From Zasmidium citrigriseum (lineage: Eukaryota; Ascomycota; Dothideomycetes; Mycosphaerellales; Mycosphaerellaceae): a DNA stretch of 64,000 bases. Where the stretch lies: assembly GCA_002786025.1 (NCBI GenBank), contig NHNW01000038.1:124001-188000 (forward strand), given 5' to 3'. This document shows, one piece after another, positions 11,630-22,141 of the stretch. The translations under genes were made by a program, and so were the position numbers. The notes below the pieces were generated by a model, which saw only the letters and a list, made by a program, of their open reading frames with translations, was not told the DNA's origin and made no database searches. Position 1 is the stretch's first letter. Each line of letters opens with the position of its first letter.

Positions 11630-12700
11630 GGTGGCCGAGGAAGTGGTAGAGGACAAAGCTAGGAGTTGTTCGACCGGTATGTACTTGGTATATGTGCAGA
11701 AGCTGTTTGTCGTTTGGAGTCTTCGGTGCTTGCGTGTACCCCGGCTCGTATGAAGATGGTCCGTGGACTAACGAGTGACGTTGGCGCAAAGCGGCTTCGA
11801 GAAGATGCACGCGCGTGGCCGTCTTGGCTGTCTGGATCGTGTTTCGAGCGAGTGTCGAAGGTGCAGTGGCTACGGGTACCAAGCGAAGGTGATGTCGACG
11901 GGAGGACGACGGCGCATTGGGGCAGACAGGCTGCTGATGGTGAGAAGACCAAGGCAAGGCTCGCGATTTTCCTGATGGCGATGCCCTGCCGTGAATAGCA
12001 CAAGGAACTCCGAAGTCAGATGTGCAGTGGCTGTGCCGTCCAATCAACATTCACTCTGCCTGCAGGGATAGCGCGTCGCAGTGGCTGCAACAATGGACCT
12101 CGTCCGTTTCATCGCTCCTCTGTCTTCTTCAATATGTCCACACAACAATGCCACAATTCAGCCCGGACGAACAAACCCTTTGGACGGGACACGACCACGG
12201 TGGGCCTCTTCGTCCTCTTGACCACGCATTCGCTCCACAGCCCCTAGACCACAGATATCTGTACGGCTGAGCATCTCCTGACCTTCGGGAGCCTGGCGAG
12301 GTGCAGGACGCCGCACATACGCCTTGATGCCCTGTTCCATTTGGAGACACGGCCTCAGTCACGAGCGACGAGACGGCTGGCTTCTCCTTCGCATCGTGGA
12401 CTCATCTGACGGCACAGCGTCAATAGTAAACGCGATTCAACAACCCACTAACTTGAGGTCTTGAATTCACGAAGGAGAGCTCTACCCATGCTACACAGCA
12501 TTGAGGCTGAGAATATACCCTCTCCACCAGCTAAGCGAACTTCAAGCTTCCACATGCATTTGTTCGTTTCCACAGTCTGATGGACGAAGTCCGAGACTCG
12601 AGGAAAAGCCCAACTTGACCGGAACCTGCATCTTGTCACACTTTACGTATGGTCAAGAGCAGGCGCCCAGGCGTGGTACAGCTTTGTAGCACCAGCAGTC
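11630..12700. other. Intergenic, divergent rhomboid and HET promoters
   Basis: About 1.07 kb between two divergently transcribed genes. It should hold both promoters. I see no convincing coding region; overlapping open frames on both strands have no conserved motifs. Confidence 0.5.
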
Positions 12701-14224
12701 ATGCGACTAATCAACGCCAAAACGCTTCAACTTGAAGAGTTCATTGGAGATAGAATCCCACGGTATTACATTCTATCTCACCGCTGGGGCGGTGATGAGA
12801 TTACCTACAAAGACTTCATCAAGGGACGACGAAAGGAGTCAGAGGGATATCAAAAGATCCTCGCTTGTTGCGCATTCGTTCTCCAATGGCACGAACGGGC
12901 CGCAACGATGGGACGAAGCTGCTACGTATGGATTGACACATGCTGCATCGACAAACGCAGCAGTGCCGAACTCTCCGAGGCGATCAACTCGATGTACTCT
13001 TATTACTGGAGAGCTGATATATGTTTCGCATATCTGTGCGATGTGGAAACAACCTCCATTGTCCGCGCTTCTCCCCAAGATCACGAAATTGTCATGCCGT
13101 CGTTTGGCCCAACAGCATTGCCTTTCGCGCCTTGGATGCAAGAGATGGAAAGCCGTCTAGCTCGTTCCTCCTGGTTCACAAGAGGCTGGACTTTACAAGA
13201 GCTGCTCGCGCCCAGAGTCGTTGTCTTCCTGGATTGTTGCTGGTCTGTCATCGGCAACAAGCAGGACATTGTGCACCAAGACGATGGCGCGACTCTGAAT
13301 CTCAACAGAATTATTGTTGAGACTACAGGCATTGACGAAGCGTACCTTCGTACCAGAGGACTCATACGCACGGCGAGTATTGCTAGGCGCATGAGCTGGG
13401 CTGCACGCCGAAACACAACCCGGATTGAAGACATAGCGTATTGTCTTTTGGGCATATTTGGAGTCAACATGCCCCTTTTGTACGGAGAGGGCAAACTGGC
13501 CTTCATCCGGCTGCAAGAAGAGTTGATCCGAAAGTCTACAGACCAATCTATCTTCGCGTGGTCTGCAACAACAGAGAACCTACGTTCCATTGGACCTGGC
13601 GTCAAGAACTTCTTCACTACAGGAATTCTGGCTCCATCGCCTCTCAATTTCCAGGACTGCGCGGGAATTGTTCAATTGGAGAACGGGCCCGCTGTCAGAC
13701 CATACGCGATCACAAATGCTGGACTTGAACTATGCACGACAGTGAAACGAGTGAGCGGTCCGTACATTGTTGCCGACAATTCGCACCTCGTGTTTACCAC
13801 TAGGCTAAATTGCATCTTTGAAGAAGACGTCGAAGAAGAGGCCGGGAGTGAGACCGAACAGATGGCGGATGACTCCCACATAGAACCAAAAGCGGAAGGG
13901 AATGGGCTCAGCATTCTCTTATACGGGACCGTGTTACCCACCGATGCAATTCTCACTGGCTTCTCCCGTCTACACCATGTTCCCAGAGAGTTTCTCGAAG
14001 AAGATGTCGGGGACGGAGCTATGTCTGATGCGGCTGAGGTCTCAATGGAGAATACAACCGACGAGACCGAGATCACAAGAGTGGAAGAAGATCCCGACGA
14101 GCTCGAACTTGAAGTCAAGACCTTCTACATTAACCTGACGTCAACGCCACATGCGAAGTCGAAGAAAAGGGTTGGGCCAATCAACGTCCCACCGTCAACG
14201 GTCACCTTTACAGGTCGCCTGTAG
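12701..14224 (+). CDS. HET-domain (heterokaryon incompatibility-type) protein
   Basis: Single-exon gene for 507 residues. The N-terminal HET domain is complete: it starts with the typical MRLINAKTLQLEEF, followed by YILSHRWG (residues about 22-30), CYVWIDTCCIDK, YSYYWRADICFAYL and SWFTRGWTLQELLAP (about 160-175). The conserved second block RIEDIAYCLLGIFGVNMP, with YGEGKLAFIRLQEEL, follows at about 245-285. The C-terminal 200 residues are less conserved and include an acidic stretch (EEDVEEEAGSETEQ). I see no NACHT, ankyrin or WD repeats, so the protein is HET-only rather than HET-E-like in architecture. Family knowledge: HET domains trigger a cell-death reaction in non-self recognition between hyphae, and most family members have no assigned function. 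Absence of introns is common in this family. Confidence 0.93.
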   Translation: MRLINAKTLQLEEFIGDRIPRYYILSHRWGGDEITYKDFIKGRRKESEGYQKILACCAFVLQWHERAATMGRSCYVWIDTCCIDKRSSAELSEAINSMYSYYWRADICFAYLCDVETTSIVRASPQDHEIVMPSFGPTALPFAPWMQEMESRLARSSWFTRGWTLQELLAPRVVVFLDCCWSVIGNKQDIVHQDDGATLNLNRIIVETTGIDEAYLRTRGLIRTASIARRMSWAARRNTTRIEDIAYCLLGIFGVNMPLLYGEGKLAFIRLQEELIRKSTDQSIFAWSATTENLRSIGPGVKNFFTTGILAPSPLNFQDCAGIVQLENGPAVRPYAITNAGLELCTTVKRVSGPYIVADNSHLVFTTRLNCIFEEDVEEEAGSETEQMADDSHIEPKAEGNGLSILLYGTVLPTDAILTGFSRLHHVPREFLEEDVGDGAMSDAAEVSMENTTDETEITRVEEDPDELELEVKTFYINLTSTPHAKSKKRVGPINVPPSTVTFTGRL

Positions 14225-16036
14225 CTTCACAGTCCAAAGAGCACGAGCAACAAGCTTCATTTGCGCGCGGGACAGGGTTCGGATGCATCACGATGATGGG
14301 ATTTGCCCAGGCAAGAGCTAAGGAGTCTGGATACCATCGTTGACGACGACGCTCCTGCAATGAAAGCTTCACTGGGGACACTCTCTTTATCTCTCGCCGC
14401 AGCCTCGATGTCCATCTGAACGGGAATGTGCCAAATTCTTCGCCCCGTTCGAATCGGTTCTTCGGGAGGATGTTGTGACAAGAGCGGATTGTTCCTATTG
14501 CACTTGCTTCCTCGTTGTCATTGCAAGCTTATCTTCCGTTCTTCACATCATCCCCTCTGGATCTCTTATGCCTCCTGCTCTTCAATGTCTTCTCCTGCTA
14601 ATTCATACCAGGCGCCAAACAACCGGGCTTTGGGACTTCCGACACGAATCGGGTCTTCTGCGATCTTCCACGAAATGGCGCCAACTATGGCGTAAGTTTG
14701 ATGGATCTGACAGCCGTTGGGCGCCACAAAATGGTGGTGAAGCAAGCATGGCGCGCCTCAAGCGTGAAAACCTGAGACACGCAGTGCATGTACGAAAGGC
14801 CTGGAACAGTATCGTCGACAGGAGCTGTCATATTCTTATTCAGGAATGGCAGTCCGATGTCGAGGCTATGTTCAAGGCCGCCTTCTCTCGAGCCATTGAC
14901 GAGCAAGGAATTGGGGTTGTGCTATCGACACTAGCTATCGACACTACAAGTCTACAGTACATCATGCAAGCTGGCGACGAAGGTGCACATCGAGCCTCCG
15001 ATTTCCAGACCAATCCCGCTCGGATGCGAGCACGTGGGACGCAAGACGGACTTGATCGCGTGTAGTCGAACCTTGGTACTGGATCGCTGCTTGCCGGCTG
15101 CCGAAACTTCGACCGTTTGAAGCCACCACATCCCGAAACGGACTTCATCTGGGAAGCGCTTGCCAAAACTTGCCGTCCTGCCTGCCTAACCGGGCCTTAT
15201 CAGGAGCAAGAGAATTTCGACCGTCGTTGACGCACTTTGTCCGCCCGCATCTTGACGACATCCTGCAGAACCTCTACCAGCCTCATCTCTTCGGGCCCTC
15301 TCCTTCACGTGCTGTCGACCTAGTTTTGATCGACTACGACCGCCATGAACTTACTCAGCTAGTGCCATACACCCACATCGCCGTCTCGACCCGAAGCCGG
15401 AATACTGCGAGATGCTGCAGCTCTCCGTGTGACAGACGCTCAGCACTATCAGACTTCGACACATGCACACGGCGGCAGCTTCAAAACCTACTGGCAGAAC
15501 GTCTCGATATGCTCAAGTACACTAGGCGTTTGCTCCGTCAACCCGCCATGCTCGACGATGTTAAAGTCAAAGGACAAGCTTTTTACACATGGCACCCTCC
15601 GGCTGCCGCTGTCGTTGTTGACAGGACCGAACGAGCACCACGTGCAGCCACGTTTTCCTCAATTGATCGAGTTGTCATATATGAGGCGGCGCCCTGGACT
15701 GAGGAAGCAAGGCGGCTGCGAAATAGTCTGTTTTGCTCGCTACACATGTCCTGAATTAACCGATATGGCTTCAGGATCTTGTGCCAAGGCGCTGCAGACC
15801 GGCCGGACTGCCTCTGCAAGATGGGCTTGTTGCCGCCGAGCCCTCTCTCGATCGTTGCGATAGCATGATTAGCTGCATCGCTTCATACACGTGCAGATGT
15901 AGCCCCGGGCAACCACGAGGAAGGAAGAATCGTAAGTACAAAAGAGGCTCCCATCCGCGGATGTTGCAGATCTTTTCCTTTAGCAAGCAGTTCAATTCAT
16001 TCGTTGCAACTCCTCTATCCTCTCGGGAGAGCCAAG
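14225..16036. other. Intergenic with possible degenerate coding remnant
   Basis: 1.8 kb between the HET gene and the secreted-protein gene. Most of it shows nothing, apart from the coding-like stretch listed separately at 14748-15754. The last 100 bases are the leader of the secreted-protein gene. Confidence 0.5.
14748..15754 (+). pseudogene. Possible degenerate gene remnant of unknown family
   Basis: One frame from an ATG at 14748 runs 105 codons to a TAG at 15063-15065. Its composition is protein-like (for example KAWNSIVDRSCHILIQEWQ, FSRAIDEQGIGVVLSTL). Downstream of that stop the same frame remains protein-like (PPHPETDFIWEALAKTC). The register then appears to switch to another frame, open to 15754, with stretches such as HLDDILQNLYQPHLFGP and LQNLLAERLDMLKYTRRL. 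I find no intron that would join the pieces cleanly. This could be a broken gene, a gene with splice sites I failed to find, or chance. No family is recognised. Confidence 0.2.
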
Positions 16037-17828
16037 ATGGTTGCCTCCAAGCTCGCCCTCCTCTTGCTGTCTGCCTCAGCGGCACTTGTCACTGCTGACG
16101 AGCCTCAACTCGACATTGCCGCTGTTGCTGAGGCTGGTGCTCCTCCGTAAGTACATCCCTGACCAGTACCTCATCTGAGACATTTACTGATACTAGTCCT
16201 GGGCGTTAGACAGCCTTCCAGTAAGTTCAATGAAGAAAGACCTCTCTTCTCAATGCCACATGACTGACATTTGCATCTAGTCGCCACCAATGTCGCAGCT
16301 CAGACAGTCGTCTACGACCCCAACAAGGCCAGCGCCCAGGCCGCCGCCTCGCAAAGTGCTCAAGCTGCCGACGATGCTGATGGCTCATCCAAGGTGAAGC
16401 GTGCCCCTTGTGATCCTCAGCAGACCGGAGCCGGACCTGTTCCTAGCCCAGACACTGCTTCCGCCTTCAAGTCCTACATTCCATTCTCTGCCTCTGCCAG
16501 TGCGGTCCCTGTCCCCACTGGTTACAACCAGGCCTTCAGGAACCTGGACGGCATGAACAATGCCCTTGGATACATGGGATTCACGCTTATGGACTCGTAC
16601 GACTCGAACCTGTGTGCTAGCAAGTGCAATGCTATCTATGGTTGCAATGCTTTCAACATCGCGTTTGAGCGTTCGCCATCCAAGGATCCTTCTCTATCCG
16701 GTGGTGCTTGCGAGCAGCCACCGACCACTACTCTGATCAAGTGTACGTCAGAAAAGCCCGAACAATGTGATCAGGTAGTAACGTGCGAATAGGTGTCTTC
16801 TGGGGTGGCCCAGTGACCAGCGGCAATGCTGTGAACCGCGGCCAGTGGCGTAACAACTACCAGGTTGTCATTGCTGGCAGCAACGGCTATGTCAATCAGT
16901 CAGTCGACACTATCGCTGGCTACGACACTCCACACTACCTCCAGAACAATGCCATATCTGCTCCGAATGACTGCAACGGTGCCAGCACCTACATTGGCAA
17001 CCAGTACTGGAATGATGGAAAGCCCTTCGATACCAGACGCTGCAGCGCAGCTTGTCAGCTACCCCTTTATATGTCGCTCAAGAACTGTACTGACGAGCCT
17101 TGCAGGCACCGCCCAGACCAGCGCAAACCCAAGCACTCCTTGCCGCTTCTTCAACACCTACATCATCAATAAGGGCAACCAGCCATTCGGCCAGTACTGC
17201 GCCATGTACAGTGCAGCATACGTAAGTCCTTATCACCTAACCTCCTTATCGACCATCCACTGACCACCTTCCAAAGGCCGACGGCAACGCCACCGTCTCC
17301 TCCGTAACCTACAACAGCTCGACATACACCGTCTCGTACTCCTATTCTTACACAATAACCCCCTACACCTACACCTGCACAAAAGCCCCAACCTCCCTAA
17401 CCTGCACCAACCCCGGCGCCTGCGGAACCTACCACGTCTGCCCAGGCAACAGCAACAGCGACTGCATCTGCGGCACCGACGTCTCCAACAACAGAGTCTG
17501 CTTCCGCGGCTCCACGCCTTGCTCTTCGCAAACCTGCACGAGCAATTCTCAGTGTCCGACGGGTTCGATTTGTCTCAACGCGAACAGCTGCTGTGGGACT
17601 AGTGTGTGTGCCGTGTGGAATACTTGTACGAATACGCAGAGTAAGCGGTGGATTTTTAGGAGGAGGGATGTTGCTACTGTTGGGGGGAGTGTTAGGAGGC
17701 AGGATGATGGGAGTGGTGATGGGGCTGAGGAGGAGGATGTGTGGACTGCGGCGCATATTCCTGAGAGTATGCAGGATGGCACTTCTTCGGATGATGGTTC
17801 TTCTGGTGACGATGACGGATCTTCGTAG
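16037..17828 (+). CDS. Secreted cysteine-rich protein, six exons
   Basis: Predicted secreted protein of 503 residues with no assigned function. Exons are 16037-16146, 16210-16220, 16281-16742, 16793-17053, 17106-17221 and 17277-17828; all joins keep the frame. Residues 1-20 (MVASKLALLLLSASAALVTA) are a clear signal peptide. A dibasic site in SSKVKRAP near residue 78 would suit Kex2-type processing. The central part has a PAN/apple-like look (LGYMGFTLMDSYDSNLC, ASKCNAIYGCNAFNIAF) followed by CVFWGGPV. The block CRFFNTYIINKGNQ precedes QYCAMYSAAY. The last third is rich in Cys with Thr/Asn, ends the Cys pattern at CCGTSVCAVWNTC, and closes with a basic then acidic tail. I recall similar architecture in fungal hypothetical secreted proteins resembling fruit-body-specific protein A, but that name is tentative. 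Exon 2 is only 11 nt and the exon 4 donor (GTCAGC) is weak. Confidence 0.82.
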
Positions 17829-18067
17829 AGTTGTTGACTGTCGATGACTTACGGCCTTGAGGATAGCTTGATTGCGTTTGTATTTGAGCGAGATAGATTA
17901 TGATGTACATATCTCTTCGTCGAATCGATCTGTGGCTACGAGCAACGTGAAGGTACCGAGTACATCAGTCGTCCAACTTCATGCATAAATCTGTCGTCTA
18001 CATCCTGCCTCATATCACATCAATGGCTAACATCAACAACGTTCATCCCACGCTACACCACCCCTAT

Positions 18068-19860
18068 TTACATGGTATATCTGAAATGCGGGTTCTGCAA
18101 ATCGGTGCAATTCTGCTCTCCCATCTCCCTCCCAACCCTCTCCTGCTCCTCCTTAGTAATCCCACTCGCGACAGCCGCCTTATCCCTCTTCCAGTTCTGC
18201 CACACGTAGTACAACCTCCACGAAACGATAAGCACGAATTCCATTCCGAGGCACACGCACGAGCCAATAGTGCCGGGAATATATCGCGGACCATCAACTT
18301 CCTTGAAGATCTGGGAGCCGCACATGTTGCCAACGCAGTATCCGATGAAAGTTGCGGAGGAAATGATGGTCTTCTTGGTGCGGCCGGCGACGTTGGAGGG
18401 AATCAGTGTCCATGCCAGGAAGAGAGCCAAGACGAATGGCACCGTGATGAAGTACATTCCCCATTTCGTCCATTTGTACTCTGGAGTGTTGGGTAGGAAG
18501 GACATGGCCAGGAGTCCGACGAAGGGAGGAATGCATGCTGCGGCCATGACGTACATTCGTCGGTTGGGCACTTTGCGGGTGTAGAAGCCGACGGCGACGA
18601 AGATGAGGACGGACATGACGGATCGGGGGATCTCGACCAGGAGGACTTGGAGTTCGGTGAAGCCGAAGTTGTTCATGATGATTGAGCCGAATGTCGTCAG
18701 TCCTCTGCAAAGTAGTTAGCTTTTGGTTTAAGAATTGAATTGTTGGCGCATACCCATTTGGCACGGAGGAGAGGAAGGCGTTGACCATGCAGAAGTACAG
18801 TTGAGGATCCATAAACGCCTCGCGGACTTGTGGCCATGACCACTTGACCCCTGTAACATCGCGGCCGGCCTTGTTTTGAACGATTCGCGATTGCCTGCAA
18901 GAGACTGTCAGTTCTTGATGTGGGATCTGACATACGTGTGCAACTCACGCAATAGCCCGCTCCTCCTTGTTCAACCACCTCACCTCCTTCGGACTTCCCA
19001 GCAGCCAAAAGCAAATCAAAGACAGCACAACCGTGCACGCTCCCAGAAAGAGCGAGATGCATCGCCATGGAGCGAGCCCGCCATACTTCTGAGCGTGGGC
19101 TCCGATGCCGTACATGCTCAGATTTCCAATGATTCCAAAGCCGGCGTTGGCGGACTGGAAGAACAGCGCTCGGGCAGAGTGTTCTTCAGTCCGGTACCAG
19201 GAGCCGATGACGAGCACGAAGCCTGGGCTGATGGTGCATTCGAAGAAACCCTGGAGGGCGCGGAGGGCCATGAGGTGCGACCAGTTTTGGGCGGCGCCGA
19301 TGCAGGTGACGCAGACGCCTAAGAACATCAGTATCGATGGCGTTGGAAAAGCAGAGGATATAGGTCCTTACCCCAGCAGAACATATAGATGCTCAACGAT
19401 TTTCCCAATGACCACCTCTGCAAGAGAAAGTTCGACGGGAACTCGCCGCAGAGATATGTGATGTAGAAAATGGTTGTCAACCAGCTGTACTGTTGTTTGA
19501 CGAGGTTGGTGTCTTCTCGAAGTCCGAAGATTGCTTGGGTTCCAAGTGAGGTCTTGTCGGTTTGTTGGATGCCATAGCAAAACCACATCAGAGGGAGAAG
19601 GTATCGATCTGTGTGTTGTTGTTAGCATTAAATCACATTGACTGCGTTGAGGTGTCCGTACCAATCTTCCTCAAGACTTTCTTGTATTGCTCTGGCGTAT
19701 AGTCCCCTTCAGCGATAACATCGACCTCGCCCTCCTTCTCCGAAGGCACCAGCTCGAGATCAGTGGTGACCGGCACCTTCTTCTCATCTGCAGACGGCCG
19801 TGGAACGTCAATCGACTTCTTAACCTCGACGGGAAAAACGACCTCTGGTGTCGACGCCAT
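18068..19860 (-). CDS. MFS transporter, anion:cation symporter (Dal5-like) family
   Basis: Plasma-membrane major facilitator of 527 residues, likely moving a small organic anion or vitamin-like solute; the substrate is not deducible. Five exons (19860-19662, 19608-19372, 19318-18949, 18894-18754, 18704-18068) are joined through four introns of 50 to 55 nt, and their summed length is an exact multiple of three. The polar N-terminus of about 65 residues is followed by the family pattern DRYLLPLMWFCYGIQQTDK, LTTIFYITYLCGEFPSNFLL, RALQGFFECTISPGFVLVIG and SWYRTEEHSARALFF, all characteristic of the allantoate/nicotinate permease group. The second half contains NNFGFTELQVLLVEIPRS, AGRTKKTIISSATFIGYCVG and NMCGSQIF. 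The start at 19860 (MASTPEVV) was chosen because the upstream in-frame extension is short and atypical. It is convergent with the secreted-protein gene (240-base gap). Confidence 0.93.
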
Positions 19861-20939
19861 GGTTGGCCAACGCGATAGCCCAGAACGAAGACAATAGACC
19901 GTGCGTAGGACCTTGATGAACAAACAACAACTTTTTATGAGCTTTTGAAGGAATCGACTCTTAAACTTACATCCGTAGTTGCAGTATCAATGCCCAGACT
20001 TCCTGCAGATAGGCGGCCAGCATGCCGAAGCAGCCAAGACCAAGGCCTATCGCTATAACAGATCGACCCTCTTCCCTCGTCCGAGAGATGCTCGCCACGA
20101 CGGACTTGCATGGCAAGTTCACATGAAAGGGTGGCAATGTAACGCCAATCTGTCGGGAGATAAGGATTATGTGCAACCTCTTTGGCCGCTTCTCGGTCAG
20201 ACAATGAGGGGTTGAACGACCATGCCTGCCATCTTTCTCGATCCCAACCTTGGCGTACGTTGTGCCTGATTGGCGATGTCAAGGACGTTTTATCAGAATG
20301 TTGCTTTGGTTTGATGCGACGATGATCTCGAGCTCTCGATAACGCATGAGATAGGACGTCTAGGCCCGCGGGAAACGTTCTTGGCGCTCAATGCCTTCAA
20401 TGATACCGAGGGCTTCTCCACACGTTGAATGCATCCTGGCATACGGTAATTGTGAAGGTGTCTCGCGGCACAGGTGGAGGTCTGTAATAGAGAGGCCGGG
20501 TAGATGAGGGCAACGGGGCGATCCGGCAGAGGGAGAGCGGCGAGACACCCCTTAGCGGCGAAATTCTCCGATTGGAGAAGAGTTCAATGTCCGTCCATGT
20601 GATGAACGATCTTGCCTTGGTCAAGATCTGTTAGCATTCTTGTACTTGTCTTCGAGCCATCGGTGAAGTGATGACAATAGCCACGGACTTAGGAGAGGCG
20701 TCCACTCGGCGACTTATGAGAACCATCTCAGTAAGCCTCGCTTCTCCGCCAAGCGAGTACTCAAGCGAGAACTAGGTGCGGTGGTCTCTCGAAGGCGGAC
20801 CATACATTTGTAGAATTCTGATGTCGAGTGACCAAGGTGAAGAGCGAGCTGAGCGGCATGGTTGATATAAAGAGGTCCAAGAGGTCTGATTCTGAACTGT
20901 TTAATTTCCTAAGAACAAGTCAACCGAAGGACCTCAGAT
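19861..20939. other. Intergenic, divergent MFS and oxidoreductase promoters
   Basis: About 1.08 kb between divergent genes. Apart from the TATA box near 20866 I see no defined element and no coding region I can support. Confidence 0.5.
20866..20871 (+). promoter_or_regulatory. TATA box of oxidoreductase gene
   Basis: TATAAA in the context GTTGATATAAAGAGG, 69 bases upstream of the ATG at 20940. It is a good match in position and sequence to a core promoter element. No experimental support. Confidence 0.5.
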
Positions 20940-22026
20940 ATGGCGAAGAAGCTTGGTATCGCAATCATTGGCAGTGGTGGGCAAGTCCTTGAAGAGATTA
21001 TTTGTGTCACAACTGTTGACGACTCTAGGTATCATCGTCAAAGACGAGCACCTTGCCGCAGTCCAGGCATGCGAAGATCTTGAGTTGAAAGCCGTCTTCT
21101 CGAGGACGCTGAAGTCTGCCCAAGCCGTGACAGAGGGATTGCAAAGCGTGGATCTCTACTCACAGGACTCTGGCCCATCCTATGACGAACTGCTGGCCCG
21201 CCCAGATATCCACACGGTCATCATTGCCCTGGCAATACCAGTCCAGCCGCAGTATATCAAGCAGGCACTGAACGCTAGGAAGCATGTGTTGGCCGAGAAG
21301 CCGCTGGCAAAAGACGTAGCCACAGCAGTCGAGCTCCTGGAGTGGTACAAGAAGAACGTCGATACCACCAAAGTCAAATTTGGCATCGCTGAGAACTGGC
21401 GTTACATCGGCGTCTTTGGCAAAGCAGCCGAGGAAGTCAGCCGGTTTGGCAAGATCCAGGCGTTCAATGCGAGGGTTCATTTCTTTCTGCATCCAGGGGA
21501 GAAGCACACAGTGACAGACTGGAGGAAGAATCCTGAATACCAAGGGGGCTTCTTGCTAGATTCCGGCGTCCATCTTGTTGCCAGTCTCCGTCGTATCCTG
21601 GGAAACAATGGGAAGATCCAACGATTGTCGGCTTTCGCGACTTCGCAGGCTAAGCACTTGCCTCCAACAGACACTGTTGCGGCCACTCTACAGCTTGCCA
21701 ACGGGTCGGCGGGGACGGTCTCGATCTCATTCGGCAGCACGTTCTTCGATGGTGAATGGAGTGTAGCTTGTGAGGGCGGCACCGTCAGAGCGAATGTCTT
21801 TACTTCTGAGCTCAAGACGAAGCCATTCGGTGGAGAAGAGAAAGTATCTCGTATGCCCGATGAGGTCGGCAACGTCAAGCAGGAGATTGCGGCTTGGGCT
21901 AAGGGCATTCTCCAAGATAGAACCGAGAGTCGTCTAAGTCCAGAAGAGGCGTTGGCCGACCTCGAGATAATCGAGGCGATGCTCGCTAGCCGGGGCAATG
22001 CGATTGAGCTCAAGTATCAGCTCTAA
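20940..22026 (+). CDS. Gfo/Idh/MocA-family NAD(P)-dependent oxidoreductase
   Basis: Predicted sugar- or diol-type dehydrogenase of 344 residues. A 37-nt first exon (20940-20976) joins an exon at 21029-22026. The 52-nt intron uses the weak donor GTGGGC and acceptor CTCTAG. The join produces the Rossmann signature GIAIIGSGIIVKDEHLAAV, so it is well supported despite the donor. The family EKP motif is visible in AEKPLAKDV near residue 101, the following ENWRY is the usual second block, and GGFLLDSGVHLVASLRRI forms the substrate-binding half with the conserved D-x-x-x-H. Without the first exon the protein would lack its nucleotide-binding loop. Its substrate is unknown; dimeric dihydrodiol dehydrogenase-like enzymes are the nearest group I can suggest. 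Confidence 0.9.
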
Positions 22027-22141
22027 AAAGGAGTGGGGATCTGGTTCAATCCAGGGAAAGTCAGTGTCTTGTGCGATATCAAGATCAAGTCTGAAGCCAG
22101 GAATTTCAAACGGACCTTCACATTGCTCTTGTCGAAATCCC

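Noticed and set aside
10031..11656. 541-codon version of the rhomboid gene starting at 11656
   Set aside because: The first codon is TTG; an ATG in strong context lies nine codons downstream, and a 51-nt intron lies inside the frame.
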